Below are positions 28,754 to 37,920 of a stretch of DNA of 64,000 nucleotides, piece by piece. The notes under the pieces were generated by a model, which had not been told where the DNA came from, searched no databases, and saw only the letters and a list, made by a program, of their open reading frames with translations. A program made the position numbers and the translations under genes. Within the stretch, counting starts at the first letter, position 1, and the number at the start of each line of letters is the position of its first letter. The stretch spans positions 90,361-154,360 of the forward strand of contig JACNJW010000027.1 of assembly GCA_014382365.1 (NCBI GenBank), written 5' to 3'. This DNA is from SAR324 cluster bacterium. Its GTDB lineage: Bacteria > SAR324 > NAC60-12.

Positions 28754-28999
28754 TCAGCAGTCAACCTGTCCTGAGTCAAAAAGACCATGCGAATAATCGA
28801 GCATGCGTTGCTGAATCTCTGCATGATTTTCATCTGGATAAATATCCTGAAATATAGTGTATCCTAACATGTTCCAGGCAACAAGTCCATCATCCAAATT
28901 CAACTCATTTTCGTCCAGCAAACGCAAAAAACTACGGACAGTTTGTTCAATTTGGATTTTACGTTTTGCATCATCTAAAATGGATGACTTTGCAGACAT
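28754..28999 (-). CDS. Small hypothetical protein
   Basis: The protein is 81 residues from the ATG at 28999, or 99 from a TTG at 29053. It is hydrophilic and acidic, with a helical segment IQIEQTVRSFLRLLDENELNLDDG and the tail WNMLGYTIFQDIYPDENHAEI. I do not recognise the family. It sits 62 bases after trpB2 (or 8 bases with the longer start) on the same strand, upstream of the barrel protein. Confidence 0.55.
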   Translation of the reverse strand: MSAKSSILDDAKRKIQIEQTVRSFLRLLDENELNLDDGLVAWNMLGYTIFQDIYPDENHAEIQQRMLDYSHGLFDSGQVDC

Positions 29000-29061
29000 A
29001 TTTTCTGTCAAATAGGCGGTTTCAGGAAATTGTTTTCTCCTGAAATCCGCCAATAAAAAGG

Positions 29062-30429
29062 TTAAGATGCTGCAACCGGAGGCAATTTTGCCAAAGCATC
29101 ACTCAAAGATTGTTCATCATAGTTTTTGTCTTCAAGAGATCCGGAAAAATAATCCGTATAGGCTGCCATATCAAAATGACCATGTCCGGATAAATTGAAA
29201 AGAATTGTTTCGGATTTACCCTCTCTTTTGCAGCGCATTGCTTCTTCAACTGCACCTTTGACTGCATGCGAAGATTCCGGAGCAGGGATTATTCCCTCAG
29301 AACGTGCAAAAGTAACCGCAGCTTCAAAACATGGAGTTTGATGGTAGGCTACTGCCTCCAGTAAACCAAGTTCTTTGGTATGACTTACCATTGGTGCCAT
29401 TCCATGATATCGTAATCCACCTGCATGGAAACCTGGAGGCATGAACGATGATCCCAGAGTGTGCATCTTGGTCAGCGGAGTTAAATTACCAGTATCTCCA
29501 AAATCATAGGCATACTGTCCGCGTGTCAGACTTGGGCAGGCTGCAGGTTCAACTGCAACTGCACGAATACTTTGACCACCTCTGAGTTGTTCTCCGATAA
29601 ATGGGAAAGCAATTCCCGCAAAGTTGGATCCGCCGCCGGCACAGCCCACAACAACATCCGGGTAATCTCCAGCCATTTCCATCTGCTTCAGAGCTTCCTG
29701 TCCAATTATAGACTGGTGTACCAGAACATGATTCAAGACACTACCAAGAGAGTATTTAGTATCATCTCTCTGAGCTGCCAATTCAACTGCTTCTGAAATG
29801 GCAATCCCCAAACTGCCTGGCGAGTTTGGATCCTGTTCCAGAATAGCACGTCCAGATTGAGTTGTATCAGAAGGTGAGGCAATACAGCTGGCCCCATAAG
29901 ACTCCATCAAAGCGCGCCTGTACGGTTTTTGCTGGTAACTGACTTTCACCATAAAAACCTGAACTTCAAGATCAAAAAATGCTCCTGCAAAAGCCATTGA
30001 AGAGCCCCACTGTCCGGCGCCTGTTTCCGTTGTGATTTTTTTAATTCCTTCTTCTGCATTGTAAAATGCCTGTGCTACTGCAGTATTTGGTTTGTGACTC
30101 CCTGCGGGACTGACACCCTCATACTTGTAGTATATCTTAGCGGGAGTATCGAGCGCTTTTTCCAATCTTCGAGCCCGAAACAAAGGAGAAGGTCTCCACT
30201 GTTTGTAAATGTCACGTACAGGCCCAGGTATCTCAAGATAGCGTTCTGCTGAAACTTCCTGCATGATCAAAGCCATTGGAAACAGAGGAGCCAAGTCATC
30301 CGGCCCTACCGGTTCGTGTGTCCCGGGATGCAGTACTGGCGGAGGAGGTTCTGGAAGATCCGCAACAATATTATACCAGTCTTTTGGAATATCTGATTCA
30401 GGAAGCAAATATTTTATTGTATCACTCAT
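29062..30429 (-). CDS. TrpB-like pyridoxal-phosphate enzyme (TrpB2)
   Basis: This 455-residue protein belongs to the TrpB2 branch of tryptophan synthase beta chains. The PLP lysine is in GSHKPNTAVAQAF, the phosphate-binding loop is GCAGGGSNFAGIAFP, and TETGAGQWGSSMAFAG is the usual ETGAGQ segment. It probably makes tryptophan from indole and serine, without a TrpA partner nearby. TrpB2 is larger than TrpB1 and common in thermophiles and anaerobes as well as some marine bacteria. It follows the AcuI-like reductase after 39 bases. Confidence 0.9.
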   Translation of the reverse strand: MSDTIKYLLPESDIPKDWYNIVADLPEPPPPVLHPGTHEPVGPDDLAPLFPMALIMQEVSAERYLEIPGPVRDIYKQWRPSPLFRARRLEKALDTPAKIYYKYEGVSPAGSHKPNTAVAQAFYNAEEGIKKITTETGAGQWGSSMAFAGAFFDLEVQVFMVKVSYQQKPYRRALMESYGASCIASPSDTTQSGRAILEQDPNSPGSLGIAISEAVELAAQRDDTKYSLGSVLNHVLVHQSIIGQEALKQMEMAGDYPDVVVGCAGGGSNFAGIAFPFIGEQLRGGQSIRAVAVEPAACPSLTRGQYAYDFGDTGNLTPLTKMHTLGSSFMPPGFHAGGLRYHGMAPMVSHTKELGLLEAVAYHQTPCFEAAVTFARSEGIIPAPESSHAVKGAVEEAMRCKREGKSETILFNLSGHGHFDMAAYTDYFSGSLEDKNYDEQSLSDALAKLPPVAAS

Positions 30430-30468
30430 GATTTTATCCTTATTAATGATGAAGAAAAGATGGTGATT

Positions 30469-31467
30469 CTAAAGCAAATCAACCACCACACGTCCTTGCT
30501 GACCACCAGCAAGAATCTTGTCTATTTCCGGATTCAGCTCATCCAAAGTACATTCAGTGGACAACTGATTAAGCTGAGGGATTTTCCATTCCCCGGCCAG
30601 CTTGTTCCAGACCTCTTTACGAAGGTTCATCGGAGTTTCTCCGGAATCAATTCCTAACAAACTCACTCCTCGTAAAATAAACGGAAAAACGGTTGTCGGC
30701 AAATCAGCAGATGCTACTAACCCTGTTGCCGCAACAGCTCCTCCGCGTTTCATTGCTTTAAGTAGCGTAGCCAGGGTAGTGCCTCCCACTGTGTCTACTG
30801 CACCGGCCCAACGTTCTCTCAGCAACGGTTTTTTTGAATCATCGTTGATTTCATTTCTGCTTATAACTTCTTTGGCTCCCAGTCCGCTTAAAAATTCTGT
30901 TGCAACTGTTTTTCCTGTTGAAGCCGCAACAGTGTAACCTAAATGTGAGAGCAGTGCAACAGAGACGCTCCCAACTCCACCAGTTGAACCACTCACCGCA
31001 ATCTCACCCTGCTCAGGTGTAATTCCATGTTTTTGTAAGGCATATACTGAAAGTGCCGCAGTATAACCTGCAGTACCATAAATCATGGCTTCCCTGAAAG
31101 AAAGACCTGCAGGAAGCGGAACCACCCAGTCTGCAGGGACTCGAATATACTGTCCAAATCCTCCTGAGGTATTCATACCCAGATCATAACTCGTAACGAT
31201 CACAGAATCACCTGCCTTGAAGCGTGAGTCTGAACTTTCTGCCACCTCACCTGAGGCATCTATTCCAGGCGTGTGTGGATAATTCCTCGTTACTCCAGGA
31301 TTACCAGTGCAGGAAAGTCCATCCTTGTAATTCAATGAAGAATAGCGGACGCGGACCAACACTTCACCTGCAGGCAGATCATCAAGAGAACGTTCTATGA
31401 CTTCTCGGCTGAAAGTACTATCGTCAGCTTTACTGACCAGCAAAGCACGAAAGGTAGAAACACTCAT
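30469..31467 (-). CDS. YhdH/AcuI-type acrylyl-CoA reductase / quinone oxidoreductase (MDR family)
   Basis: This 332-residue medium-chain reductase lacks the zinc sites of alcohol dehydrogenases. Features are RYSSLNYKDGLSC, HTPGIDASGEV, the nucleotide-binding VSGSTGGVGSVSVALL, and VDTVGGTTLATLLKAMK. AcuI enzymes reduce acryloyl-CoA to propionyl-CoA with NADPH, a step that detoxifies acrylate from dimethylsulfoniopropionate. The gene is tightly linked to trpB2 and a small hypothetical gene, which does not reveal the substrate. Confidence 0.85.
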   Translation of the reverse strand: MSVSTFRALLVSKADDSTFSREVIERSLDDLPAGEVLVRVRYSSLNYKDGLSCTGNPGVTRNYPHTPGIDASGEVAESSDSRFKAGDSVIVTSYDLGMNTSGGFGQYIRVPADWVVPLPAGLSFREAMIYGTAGYTAALSVYALQKHGITPEQGEIAVSGSTGGVGSVSVALLSHLGYTVAASTGKTVATEFLSGLGAKEVISRNEINDDSKKPLLRERWAGAVDTVGGTTLATLLKAMKRGGAVAATGLVASADLPTTVFPFILRGVSLLGIDSGETPMNLRKEVWNKLAGEWKIPQLNQLSTECTLDELNPEIDKILAGGQQGRVVVDLL

Positions 31468-31486
31468 ATTAAATTTTGGTTTGTTG

Positions 31487-31819
31487 TTAAGTAAAAAATT
31501 TTACCAGCGGCTCAATTGCAACTAAATCCTCTTCGTCGCATGTCTCCAGCCAGGATTCTTCTTTGCCGATTTTAACAATCAACATCGGCCCCCAACAGGG
31601 GTTTTCGTTAAATTCCCACTCTGTCTGTCTTTCCTGTGAGGCACCTTCGCCGTCAAAATAGGCGAGAAACGGTCCGCCCAATTCTTCCATATCAGTGGAA
31701 TCACATCTTAATAAATCACAAAGTGTCTCTAAATCAAGAGTCTCTTCAATCAGTTCTGTGTTCTGCTCGTCTGGGTCAATATAAATCCAAGTCCCATGTT
31801 GACTAAAATCTGACTTCAT
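31487..31819 (-). CDS. Small acidic hypothetical protein
   Basis: This 110-residue, strongly acidic protein (many Glu and Asp) has WIYIDPDEQNTELIEETLD and a tryptophan-rich middle (WEFNENPCWGPMLIVKIG). No signal peptide or membrane segment is seen. I do not recognise the family. It begins a minus-strand run 19 bases upstream of the AcuI-like gene, divergent from rnhA. Confidence 0.65.
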   Translation of the reverse strand: MKSDFSQHGTWIYIDPDEQNTELIEETLDLETLCDLLRCDSTDMEELGGPFLAYFDGEGASQERQTEWEFNENPCWGPMLIVKIGKEESWLETCDEEDLVAIEPLVKFFT

Positions 31820-31934
31820 CTAAACCATAAAAACTATTGCAGAATATCAACACCATAATTCTTGTAATTTGAAATCGCAGTCAAGTCCAGTTTCTGTTAT
31901 AATGTGATTCTTCCTTCAAAATATTCAGCAAAAT

Positions 31935-32408
31935 ATGTCCAAAAATACTGTTATAATCTACACTGACGGAGCTTGCTCGCCAAACCCTGGAATTGGAGGG
32001 TGGGGTGCAGTTTTAATTTCAAAAGAACATGAGCTCCGCACCGAACTCTCTGGTTCAGAAGTTGACTCAACCAATAACCGTATGGAATTGACTGCTGCAA
32101 TCAATGCTCTCAGAGCACTAAAAAAACCATGTCAAGTCAGGCTTTTCACAGATTCCAGTTATCTGAAAAATGCATTTGAACTAAAATGGTTAAATAACTG
32201 GAAAACCAAAAACTGGAAAACCAAAGGCGGAAAACCGGTAGCAAACAAGGACCTTTGGCTGCTGTTGCTGGAAGTCAGCAATAAACATCAGGTCTCCTGG
32301 CATTGGGTCAAAGGTCATTCAGGTGATCCCGAAAATGACCGTTGCGACGAACTTGCAGTGAATGCCAGACTGGAACTTGCTGCATCAATAAAAACGAAAG
32401 CCAGCTGA
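31935..32408 (+). CDS. rnhA: Ribonuclease HI
   Basis: This 157-residue enzyme cleaves the RNA strand of RNA-DNA hybrids. The four catalytic carboxylates are in IIYTDGACSPNPG (D), NNRMELTAA (E), VRLFTDSSYL (D) and the C-terminal GDPENDRCDELA (D). WVKGHSGDPEN is the typical basic/His loop. It is divergent from the acidic hypothetical gene and converges with the YtfJ-like gene. Confidence 0.96.
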   Translation: MSKNTVIIYTDGACSPNPGIGGWGAVLISKEHELRTELSGSEVDSTNNRMELTAAINALRALKKPCQVRLFTDSSYLKNAFELKWLNNWKTKNWKTKGGKPVANKDLWLLLLEVSNKHQVSWHWVKGHSGDPENDRCDELAVNARLELAASIKTKAS

Positions 32409-32428
32409 AATAAGTTATTGGCCGACCG

Positions 32429-32953
32429 CTACAAATTATCCCAGACTGCCTTTACTATTTCTTTAACCTGAGCATCAGTGAATTTACCGTCAACACTGTA
32501 AAGTACCTTCCCGTCTTTACCAAAGAGGATGATATCACTGTTGTCGTCACTCAAACCCCACTTCTCAACCATAGTCTTTTCCAGGTCTTTTACATAAACG
32601 GTTGATTTGTATTCCTCTTGTTTGCTTTTCAACTTTATGTTGATAGCAAGGTTTGGCAACCAGGTCGCAGCCATGTTGATGACCGCAACAGAACCATATT
32701 TTTCTGAGGGATAATTTTCTGCCTTGAGGGCTTCACTGACATGATTATTGAGATCTGATTCGTCTGGATCCACGTAAAACAGGACCAGCACTTTTCCGGA
32801 AACCAACTCCTCACTGCTCCACTGGGTTCCATCAACTCTGCCACCCAAATCATCTTTCAGTACAATTGTTGGCGGAATTTCTCCAATTGGCAATTCTGCA
32901 AATGCAATTGTGGAAGAGAGAATAAAAAAGCTCAAAATTACAAGTATTCTCAT
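32429..32953 (-). CDS. YtfJ-like exported thioredoxin-fold protein
   Basis: The 174-residue precursor has a signal peptide (MRILVILSFFILSSTIAFA). The mature part resembles the YtfJ family: a thioredoxin-like fold with GKVLVLFYVDPDES, VINMAATWLPNLAI and SDIILFGKDGKVLYSVDGK. No CxxC motif is present, so redox activity is not expected. Its role in the periplasm is unknown. Confidence 0.75.
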   Translation of the reverse strand: MRILVILSFFILSSTIAFAELPIGEIPPTIVLKDDLGGRVDGTQWSSEELVSGKVLVLFYVDPDESDLNNHVSEALKAENYPSEKYGSVAVINMAATWLPNLAINIKLKSKQEEYKSTVYVKDLEKTMVEKWGLSDDNSDIILFGKDGKVLYSVDGKFTDAQVKEIVKAVWDNL

Positions 32954-33026
32954 AGTATCTTTTCTGGTTTGAGGTTAAAGAAAAAACACACTATAGCTTA
33001 ATTTTACACAATGGAAAGACAATAAT

Positions 33027-34298
33027 TTATTTACTGACTTTTTTTGCACGTATATCCGGGATGTTCAAACATGGCGGTAGCTTGATTGAACCGTCTTTCT
33101 GCTGTCCATTTTCGATGAGTGCAATCAAGGTACGTGAAACCGCAATTGCAGTACCATTGAGCATGTGTACAAATCTATTTTTTCCTGTATCAGCATCTTT
33201 GAAGCGAATGTTCATCCGTCGTGACTGATAATCTGTACAGTTTGAAGTCGAAGTTACTTCACCCCATTTCCCACGTCCAGGCATCCAGGCTTCCAAGTCA
33301 TACTTTCGATATGCAGGTCCACCAAGGTCTCCAGTGCAAATATTAACCAGTTGATATGGAATACCCAGTTCCTGATAAATTTTTTCTTCTATTTCACGCA
33401 TATTTTCATGCATTTCTCCAGATTTTTCTGGATGGGTAAAGGCAAACATTTCGATTTTAGAAAATTGATGTACCCGGTAAAGTCCGCGTGACTCTCGGCC
33501 TGCAGCACCGGCTTCGGTACGGTAACAATGTGAAAGACCGGCATACATAATCGGCAGGTCTTCTACCTTCAAGACCTTGTCCATCATTAAGCCCCCAAGA
33601 GTGATTTCAGCAGTTGCAATCAAACAGAGTTCAGAATCTTCGACTGAATAAATCTGAGTCTCTGCTCCACGAGGGTTGAAACCAATTCCATCTAAAATCT
33701 GCTGACGTGCCAGGTCCGGAGTAATATGAACCGTGAAGCCTTCGTTTTGTAACAAATTAAGCGCATATTGTGCTAATGCCAACTCCAAAAATACTGCCTG
33801 ATTTTTGAGGTAATAAAATTTTTGACCACTTACTTTTGCTCCTCCATCAAAGTCAATCAGATCGAGATTTTCCATCAGTTCAAGATGGTCTTTTGGTTCA
33901 AAGTCAAACTCCGGAACTGTGCCAACCTGCCGAATCGGTATGTTATCTTCATCCGTTAAACCTTCAGGTGAATCCGGATGAGTCAGGTTTGGTATCTGCT
34001 TCTGCAAATCCAGACGCTGTTCTTGAAATTCCCGTAGCAAAGTTTCTTTTTCCGACTCTTCGTCGCGCAGTTTTTTTGCTTCCTCAATCAGCGGCTGACG
34101 TTCATCTGGTGAAATCTTACTTTTCATTTTATTGCTGATTTCGTTTCTTCGCTGCCTGACAGAATCGACTTCAGTAGTAAGTTGTCTGACTTGAGTATCA
34201 AGTTCCAGCAATTTTTCCAGATCTACCTGGACATTTCGTTTACGGCAATTTTCAGCAATTTCTTCGGGCTGATTTCTTATTAATTTAAGATCAAGCAT
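33027..34298 (-). CDS. serS: Seryl-tRNA synthetase
   Basis: This 423-residue class II synthetase charges tRNA-Ser (and tRNA-Sec) with serine. The N-terminal helical arm is a long coiled coil (about residues 30-100). The catalytic core includes GLYRVHQFSKIEMFAF (motif 2 region), CTGDLGGPAYRKYDLEAWMPG, EVTSTSNCTDYQSRRMNIRF and the motif 3 segment HMLNGTAIAVSRTLIALIEN. The length fits the family. It is followed by gatA on the same strand after 22 bases. Confidence 0.97.
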   Translation of the reverse strand: MLDLKLIRNQPEEIAENCRKRNVQVDLEKLLELDTQVRQLTTEVDSVRQRRNEISNKMKSKISPDERQPLIEEAKKLRDEESEKETLLREFQEQRLDLQKQIPNLTHPDSPEGLTDEDNIPIRQVGTVPEFDFEPKDHLELMENLDLIDFDGGAKVSGQKFYYLKNQAVFLELALAQYALNLLQNEGFTVHITPDLARQQILDGIGFNPRGAETQIYSVEDSELCLIATAEITLGGLMMDKVLKVEDLPIMYAGLSHCYRTEAGAAGRESRGLYRVHQFSKIEMFAFTHPEKSGEMHENMREIEEKIYQELGIPYQLVNICTGDLGGPAYRKYDLEAWMPGRGKWGEVTSTSNCTDYQSRRMNIRFKDADTGKNRFVHMLNGTAIAVSRTLIALIENGQQKDGSIKLPPCLNIPDIRAKKVSK

Positions 34299-34320
34299 TC
34301 ACAAATTTCAGTATTGAGAA

Positions 34321-35811
34321 TTATGGATTTTTATTATTTTTGAGCAAAATATTTTCCGGACGAAGTTGATGATATTCCGTCACATTCTGAACAGCAGCAG
34401 CGGTAGCTAAGAGACTGCGGTCCTCAAATCGCCGTCCCATTAACTGTAACCCAACTGGTAACCCTGCTTTGGTTGGGCGCCCAGGAATTGAGATTGCAGG
34501 CGTTCGAGTTAGGTTTGCCAATACACTGCAAATATCTGCCAGATACATGGCCAGCGGATTTTCAGTTTTTTCAGCCAACTTGAATGCAGGAAAGGGTGAG
34601 ACTGGCCCCATAACAAAATCAAATTCGGTAAATAACTGTTCTACCTGCTGTTCCATCCAGGCTCTAACCTGCACTGCTCGGCCGTAGTATTGATCATAAT
34701 ATCCGGAACTTAGTACAAATGTTCCGAGCATTATTCTACGTTTAACTTCCTCGCCAAATCCTTCTTTCCTGCTGCTTGCATAAAGTGATTTCAGGTTTGG
34801 CTGCTCTTGCTTACGGACTCCATAACGAATTCCGTCAAAACGCCCCAGATTGGAACTTGCTTCTGCAAAGGCAAGAACATAATAGGTCGGAATTACATAT
34901 TTCAAAAACTCAAGTGCTCTGCGTTCAACTACTGCCCCCTGTTTTTGCAGCATCTCAACTAATTCATTCACACTTTCCACCACTTCCGGATCAGCAGATT
35001 CCACATCAACGTATTCTTCCGGGAGACAAAATCGCAACCCTGAAAGCTCTAATTCCGGAGGTGCGGAAGGCAATACGGTTTTGGCAGAAGTACTGTCATT
35101 GACATCATGTCCGGCAATGACAGCAAAAGCATAACTACAGTCTGAGGCATTCTGAGCAAAACAGCCGATTTGATCCAGTGATGAGCCGTAAGCAACCAGG
35201 CCGTAACGTGAAACTGTACCGTAAGTTGGTTTCAATCCAGTCACACCACACATTGACGCAGGTTGACGTACAGAACCGCCGGTATCGGAGCCCAACGCCA
35301 GCAAAGACATTCCGCAGGCAACAGATACTGCTCCACCGCCGCTGCTTCCGCCAGGAACACGCTCTGTGTCCCATGGATTAAGAGTAGGCCCATATGCTGA
35401 ATTTTCAGTGGATGAACCCATTGCAAACTCATCCATGTTTGTAGTTCCAATTATCAGTGCATCTTCAGCCAACAATTTTTCCACAACAGTAGCATGGTAG
35501 GGTGAATGATACTCAGCAAGAATTTTTGAACCACATGAGTTACTCAAATCCGGATCATTGATACAGATATTATCTTTGATTGAAACCGGAATTCCTGCCA
35601 GTTTACCAACCGACTTACCGGATGCAATTTTCTCATCAATTTGCCGGGCACGTAAAACTGCAATTTCTCTGGATAAGAGACTGCGGAAGACATTCAAAGA
35701 AGAGTTGTAAAGTTCAATCCGATCATAAACTGCGTCCATCACTGCTGCTGCAGAGTAGTCTCCGGATTTGATCCGTTCAACAAGTTCTATTAATGACAGT
35801 TCAAAGGGCAT
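34321..35811 (-). CDS. gatA: Asp-tRNA(Asn)/Glu-tRNA(Gln) amidotransferase subunit A
   Basis: This 496-residue amidase-signature enzyme releases ammonia from glutamine for the amidation of misacylated tRNA. The Ser-cisSer-Lys triad is visible: Lys in IPVSIKDNICI, serines in GGSSGGGAVSVACG and GSDTGGSVRQPASMCG. The gene order is acyl-CoA-binding protein, gatA, serS on the minus strand. GatB and GatC genes are not in this window and must lie elsewhere if the enzyme is used for indirect tRNA amidation. Confidence 0.93.
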   Translation of the reverse strand: MPFELSLIELVERIKSGDYSAAAVMDAVYDRIELYNSSLNVFRSLLSREIAVLRARQIDEKIASGKSVGKLAGIPVSIKDNICINDPDLSNSCGSKILAEYHSPYHATVVEKLLAEDALIIGTTNMDEFAMGSSTENSAYGPTLNPWDTERVPGGSSGGGAVSVACGMSLLALGSDTGGSVRQPASMCGVTGLKPTYGTVSRYGLVAYGSSLDQIGCFAQNASDCSYAFAVIAGHDVNDSTSAKTVLPSAPPELELSGLRFCLPEEYVDVESADPEVVESVNELVEMLQKQGAVVERRALEFLKYVIPTYYVLAFAEASSNLGRFDGIRYGVRKQEQPNLKSLYASSRKEGFGEEVKRRIMLGTFVLSSGYYDQYYGRAVQVRAWMEQQVEQLFTEFDFVMGPVSPFPAFKLAEKTENPLAMYLADICSVLANLTRTPAISIPGRPTKAGLPVGLQLMGRRFEDRSLLATAAAVQNVTEYHQLRPENILLKNNKNP

Positions 35812-35819
35812 GAATTTTT

Positions 35820-36086
35820 TTATCCTGCTGCTTCTGCTTCAAGTTTTTCAACTAGTGAGATATACTCCTGTTTTGCTTCATCAGTGGATTTTCCAGAAAG
35901 TTTATTCCAAGCATCAAACTTTGCCCGTCCCTCAAAATCAGCGAACCCAGGCCGGTCACCCGATGCATCACCTGCATTACCCTGTTTGTAGAGTGCATAA
36001 AGTTGAAGTAGAATATCATTTGCAGGACGTTTAGGAAGCTGACTCACACGTTCAGCAGCAAAATTAAAATCATCATTGAGGGCCAT
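35820..36086 (-). CDS. Acyl-CoA-binding protein
   Basis: This 88-residue four-helix protein matches the ACBP family common in eukaryotes and scattered in bacteria. Conserved segments are FNFAAERVSQLP, LQLYALYKQGNAGDA and the tail motif GRAKFDAWNKLSGKSTDEAKQEYI. It binds medium- to long-chain acyl-CoA esters in the cytoplasm. GGAGA lies before the ATG. It heads a minus-strand run before gatA. Confidence 0.93.
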   Translation of the reverse strand: MALNDDFNFAAERVSQLPKRPANDILLQLYALYKQGNAGDASGDRPGFADFEGRAKFDAWNKLSGKSTDEAKQEYISLVEKLEAEAAG

Positions 36087-36235
36087 GTTGTCTCCTTTTT
36101 GTAGTTATATTCATACCATTGACACTAGCAGAGTGCTTGGAATTTTCAACACAAAAACACAGTTTAGCTACTGTCTAAATTGATCAGGACTGAAGTTCTA
36201 AAAACCTGATTTAACCTCGTCTGTTTATGCGGGAA

Positions 36236-36341
36236 CGAGCTCAAGTATATAATGCAGTGTTAGCTCGCATGAATCGTGCATAACCCTTCCGGGTGTGATA
36301 TGCTCATAACAAATGTCAACTACTTTAACTGCCACGATTCA
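36236..36341 (+). other. Intergenic region with nested inverted repeats (possible structured RNA leader)
   Basis: The 337-base gap (36087-36423) before the NtrC-type gene holds CGAGCT/AGCTCG (36236-36267). It also holds TGAATCGTG/CACGATTCA (36270-36278 and 36333-36341) and an inner ACCC-TTCC-GGGT hairpin. A TATAAT lies at 36248 without a good -35. The arrangement could be a folded leader or a small RNA, but no known family is recognised. Confidence 0.35.
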
Positions 36342-36423
36342 GTGTGCTACTCAGTTCTTTTACTTTAACTTTGAATTCAGGTACGATGGCCTGCAGACAG
36401 GCATCAATTGAAAGGAAAAAATT

Positions 36424-37920
36424 ATGGTCACCCAACCAGTATTAATTGTAGACGATGAAGTTGAAATGCGGATCGCCATGTCTGAAACTTTGAAACACTG
36501 TGGCTATCCGGTAGAAATTTCACACAATGCCATCGATGCACTTAAAAAATTCAAGCAAAATGAATATTCTCTGGTTATTACAGACATGACTATGCCCAAA
36601 CGTAGCGGACTGGAATTGCTAAAAGATATTAAAAACATTTCACCGGGTAAGCCGGTTATCATGGCAACTGCTTATGGTACTGTAGAAACTGCGGTTGAAG
36701 CTATGAAATATGGAGCGTTCGATTATATCCGCAAACCAATTAATTTTGACTCATTCCAGTTTATTGTTCAACAGGCCCTGAACTACAAAGGTACTTCGGA
36801 AAATGCTGCATCTACTGCAGAAAGCCGGCCTTCAAAATCAAAACCTGTCAGTCTGAGCAAGGAAATCATCACTCAAAACAAAGCTATGCTTTCTCTTCTG
36901 GAAGTAGCCCGCAACGTAGCAAAAAGCAAATCAACGATGATGATTCAAAGCGAAAGCGGAACCGGCAAGGAGTTGCTGGCTTATTTCATTCATGAAAACT
37001 CTGACCGGGCAAAGAGACCATTTGTGGCCATTAACTGTGCTGCACTGCCTGAGACGTTGTTGGAAAGTGAACTTTTCGGTCACGCAAAAGGTGCTTTCAC
37101 CGGTGCAATAAATGATTACCGCGGCAAGTTTGAACAGGCTCACACTGGCACTATTCTCTTGGATGAAATCAGCGAGATGGCACTCCCGCTTCAAGCAAAA
37201 CTGCTGCGCGTACTACAGGAATTTCAAATTGACAAAGTTGGAGGAAAAGAACCTATTCCTGTTGACGTCAGAGTCATTGCAACTACTAACCAAAATTTAA
37301 TGGGGATGGTAGATGCAGGTAAATTCCGTGAAGATCTCTATTTTCGACTTAACGTTATTCCTCTGGCACTGCCGCCTCTGCGTGACAGAATGGATGATGT
37401 TCCGGTACTGGTCACATATTTTATCAAGAAGCACTCTCTTTTAAATAAACGTGATTGTCCCGCAGTCAGTCGTGAGACTTTAAATATCCTCACAAACTAC
37501 CATTGGCGCGGTAATGTGCGGGAGTTGGAAAATGTGATGGAGCGTGCACTGCTACTCTGTAATGGGGAGGAAATACAACCCAACCATTTGCTCATGTCCT
37601 CGCAAATGGGGGAATTATCCCTGAACGATGATTTAGCATCAATCTCTCCTTCAATATCAAAGGCATCACAATCTGCAACAGTAGATCATGATGAGGTTTC
37701 AACTGAAGCAGATTCGACAGACACTGCTGATCTGGGAATTGAAGTCGGCATGTCAATGAAGGAGGCAGAGAAGAGATTTATTTTCAAGACACTGAATGAG
37801 ACAAAGGGCAACCGAACTCATGCAGCTAAGACATTAGGTATCAGCATCCGCACTTTGCGTAATAAACTCAATGAATATCGAGCAGAAGGTGAAGATCTTG
37901 AGCTCGAACCAGAAGACTGA
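36424..37920 (+). CDS. Sigma54-dependent NtrC-family response regulator
   Basis: The 498-residue regulator has three parts. The receiver (residues 1-120) has an acidic pocket VDDEVE and the phosphoacceptor Asp in LVITDMTMPK. The AAA+ ATPase has Walker A SESGTGKELLA, the sigma54 contact loop GAFTGA in HAKGAFTGAINDY, and Walker B ILLDEISEM. A Fis-type helix-turn-helix lies at the end (NRTHAAKTLGISIRTLRNKL). It activates sigma54 promoters after phosphorylation. No histidine kinase is adjacent. AAAGGAA lies just before the start, and its end overlaps rsgA by 50 bases. Confidence 0.94.
   Translation: MVTQPVLIVDDEVEMRIAMSETLKHCGYPVEISHNAIDALKKFKQNEYSLVITDMTMPKRSGLELLKDIKNISPGKPVIMATAYGTVETAVEAMKYGAFDYIRKPINFDSFQFIVQQALNYKGTSENAASTAESRPSKSKPVSLSKEIITQNKAMLSLLEVARNVAKSKSTMMIQSESGTGKELLAYFIHENSDRAKRPFVAINCAALPETLLESELFGHAKGAFTGAINDYRGKFEQAHTGTILLDEISEMALPLQAKLLRVLQEFQIDKVGGKEPIPVDVRVIATTNQNLMGMVDAGKFREDLYFRLNVIPLALPPLRDRMDDVPVLVTYFIKKHSLLNKRDCPAVSRETLNILTNYHWRGNVRELENVMERALLLCNGEEIQPNHLLMSSQMGELSLNDDLASISPSISKASQSATVDHDEVSTEADSTDTADLGIEVGMSMKEAEKRFIFKTLNETKGNRTHAAKTLGISIRTLRNKLNEYRAEGEDLELEPED

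Noticed and set aside
36087..36423. tRNA or 4.5S RNA gene
   Set aside because: The inverted repeats do not form a cloverleaf, there is no GTTC-type T-arm at the right place, and the conserved SRP tetraloop region is missing.
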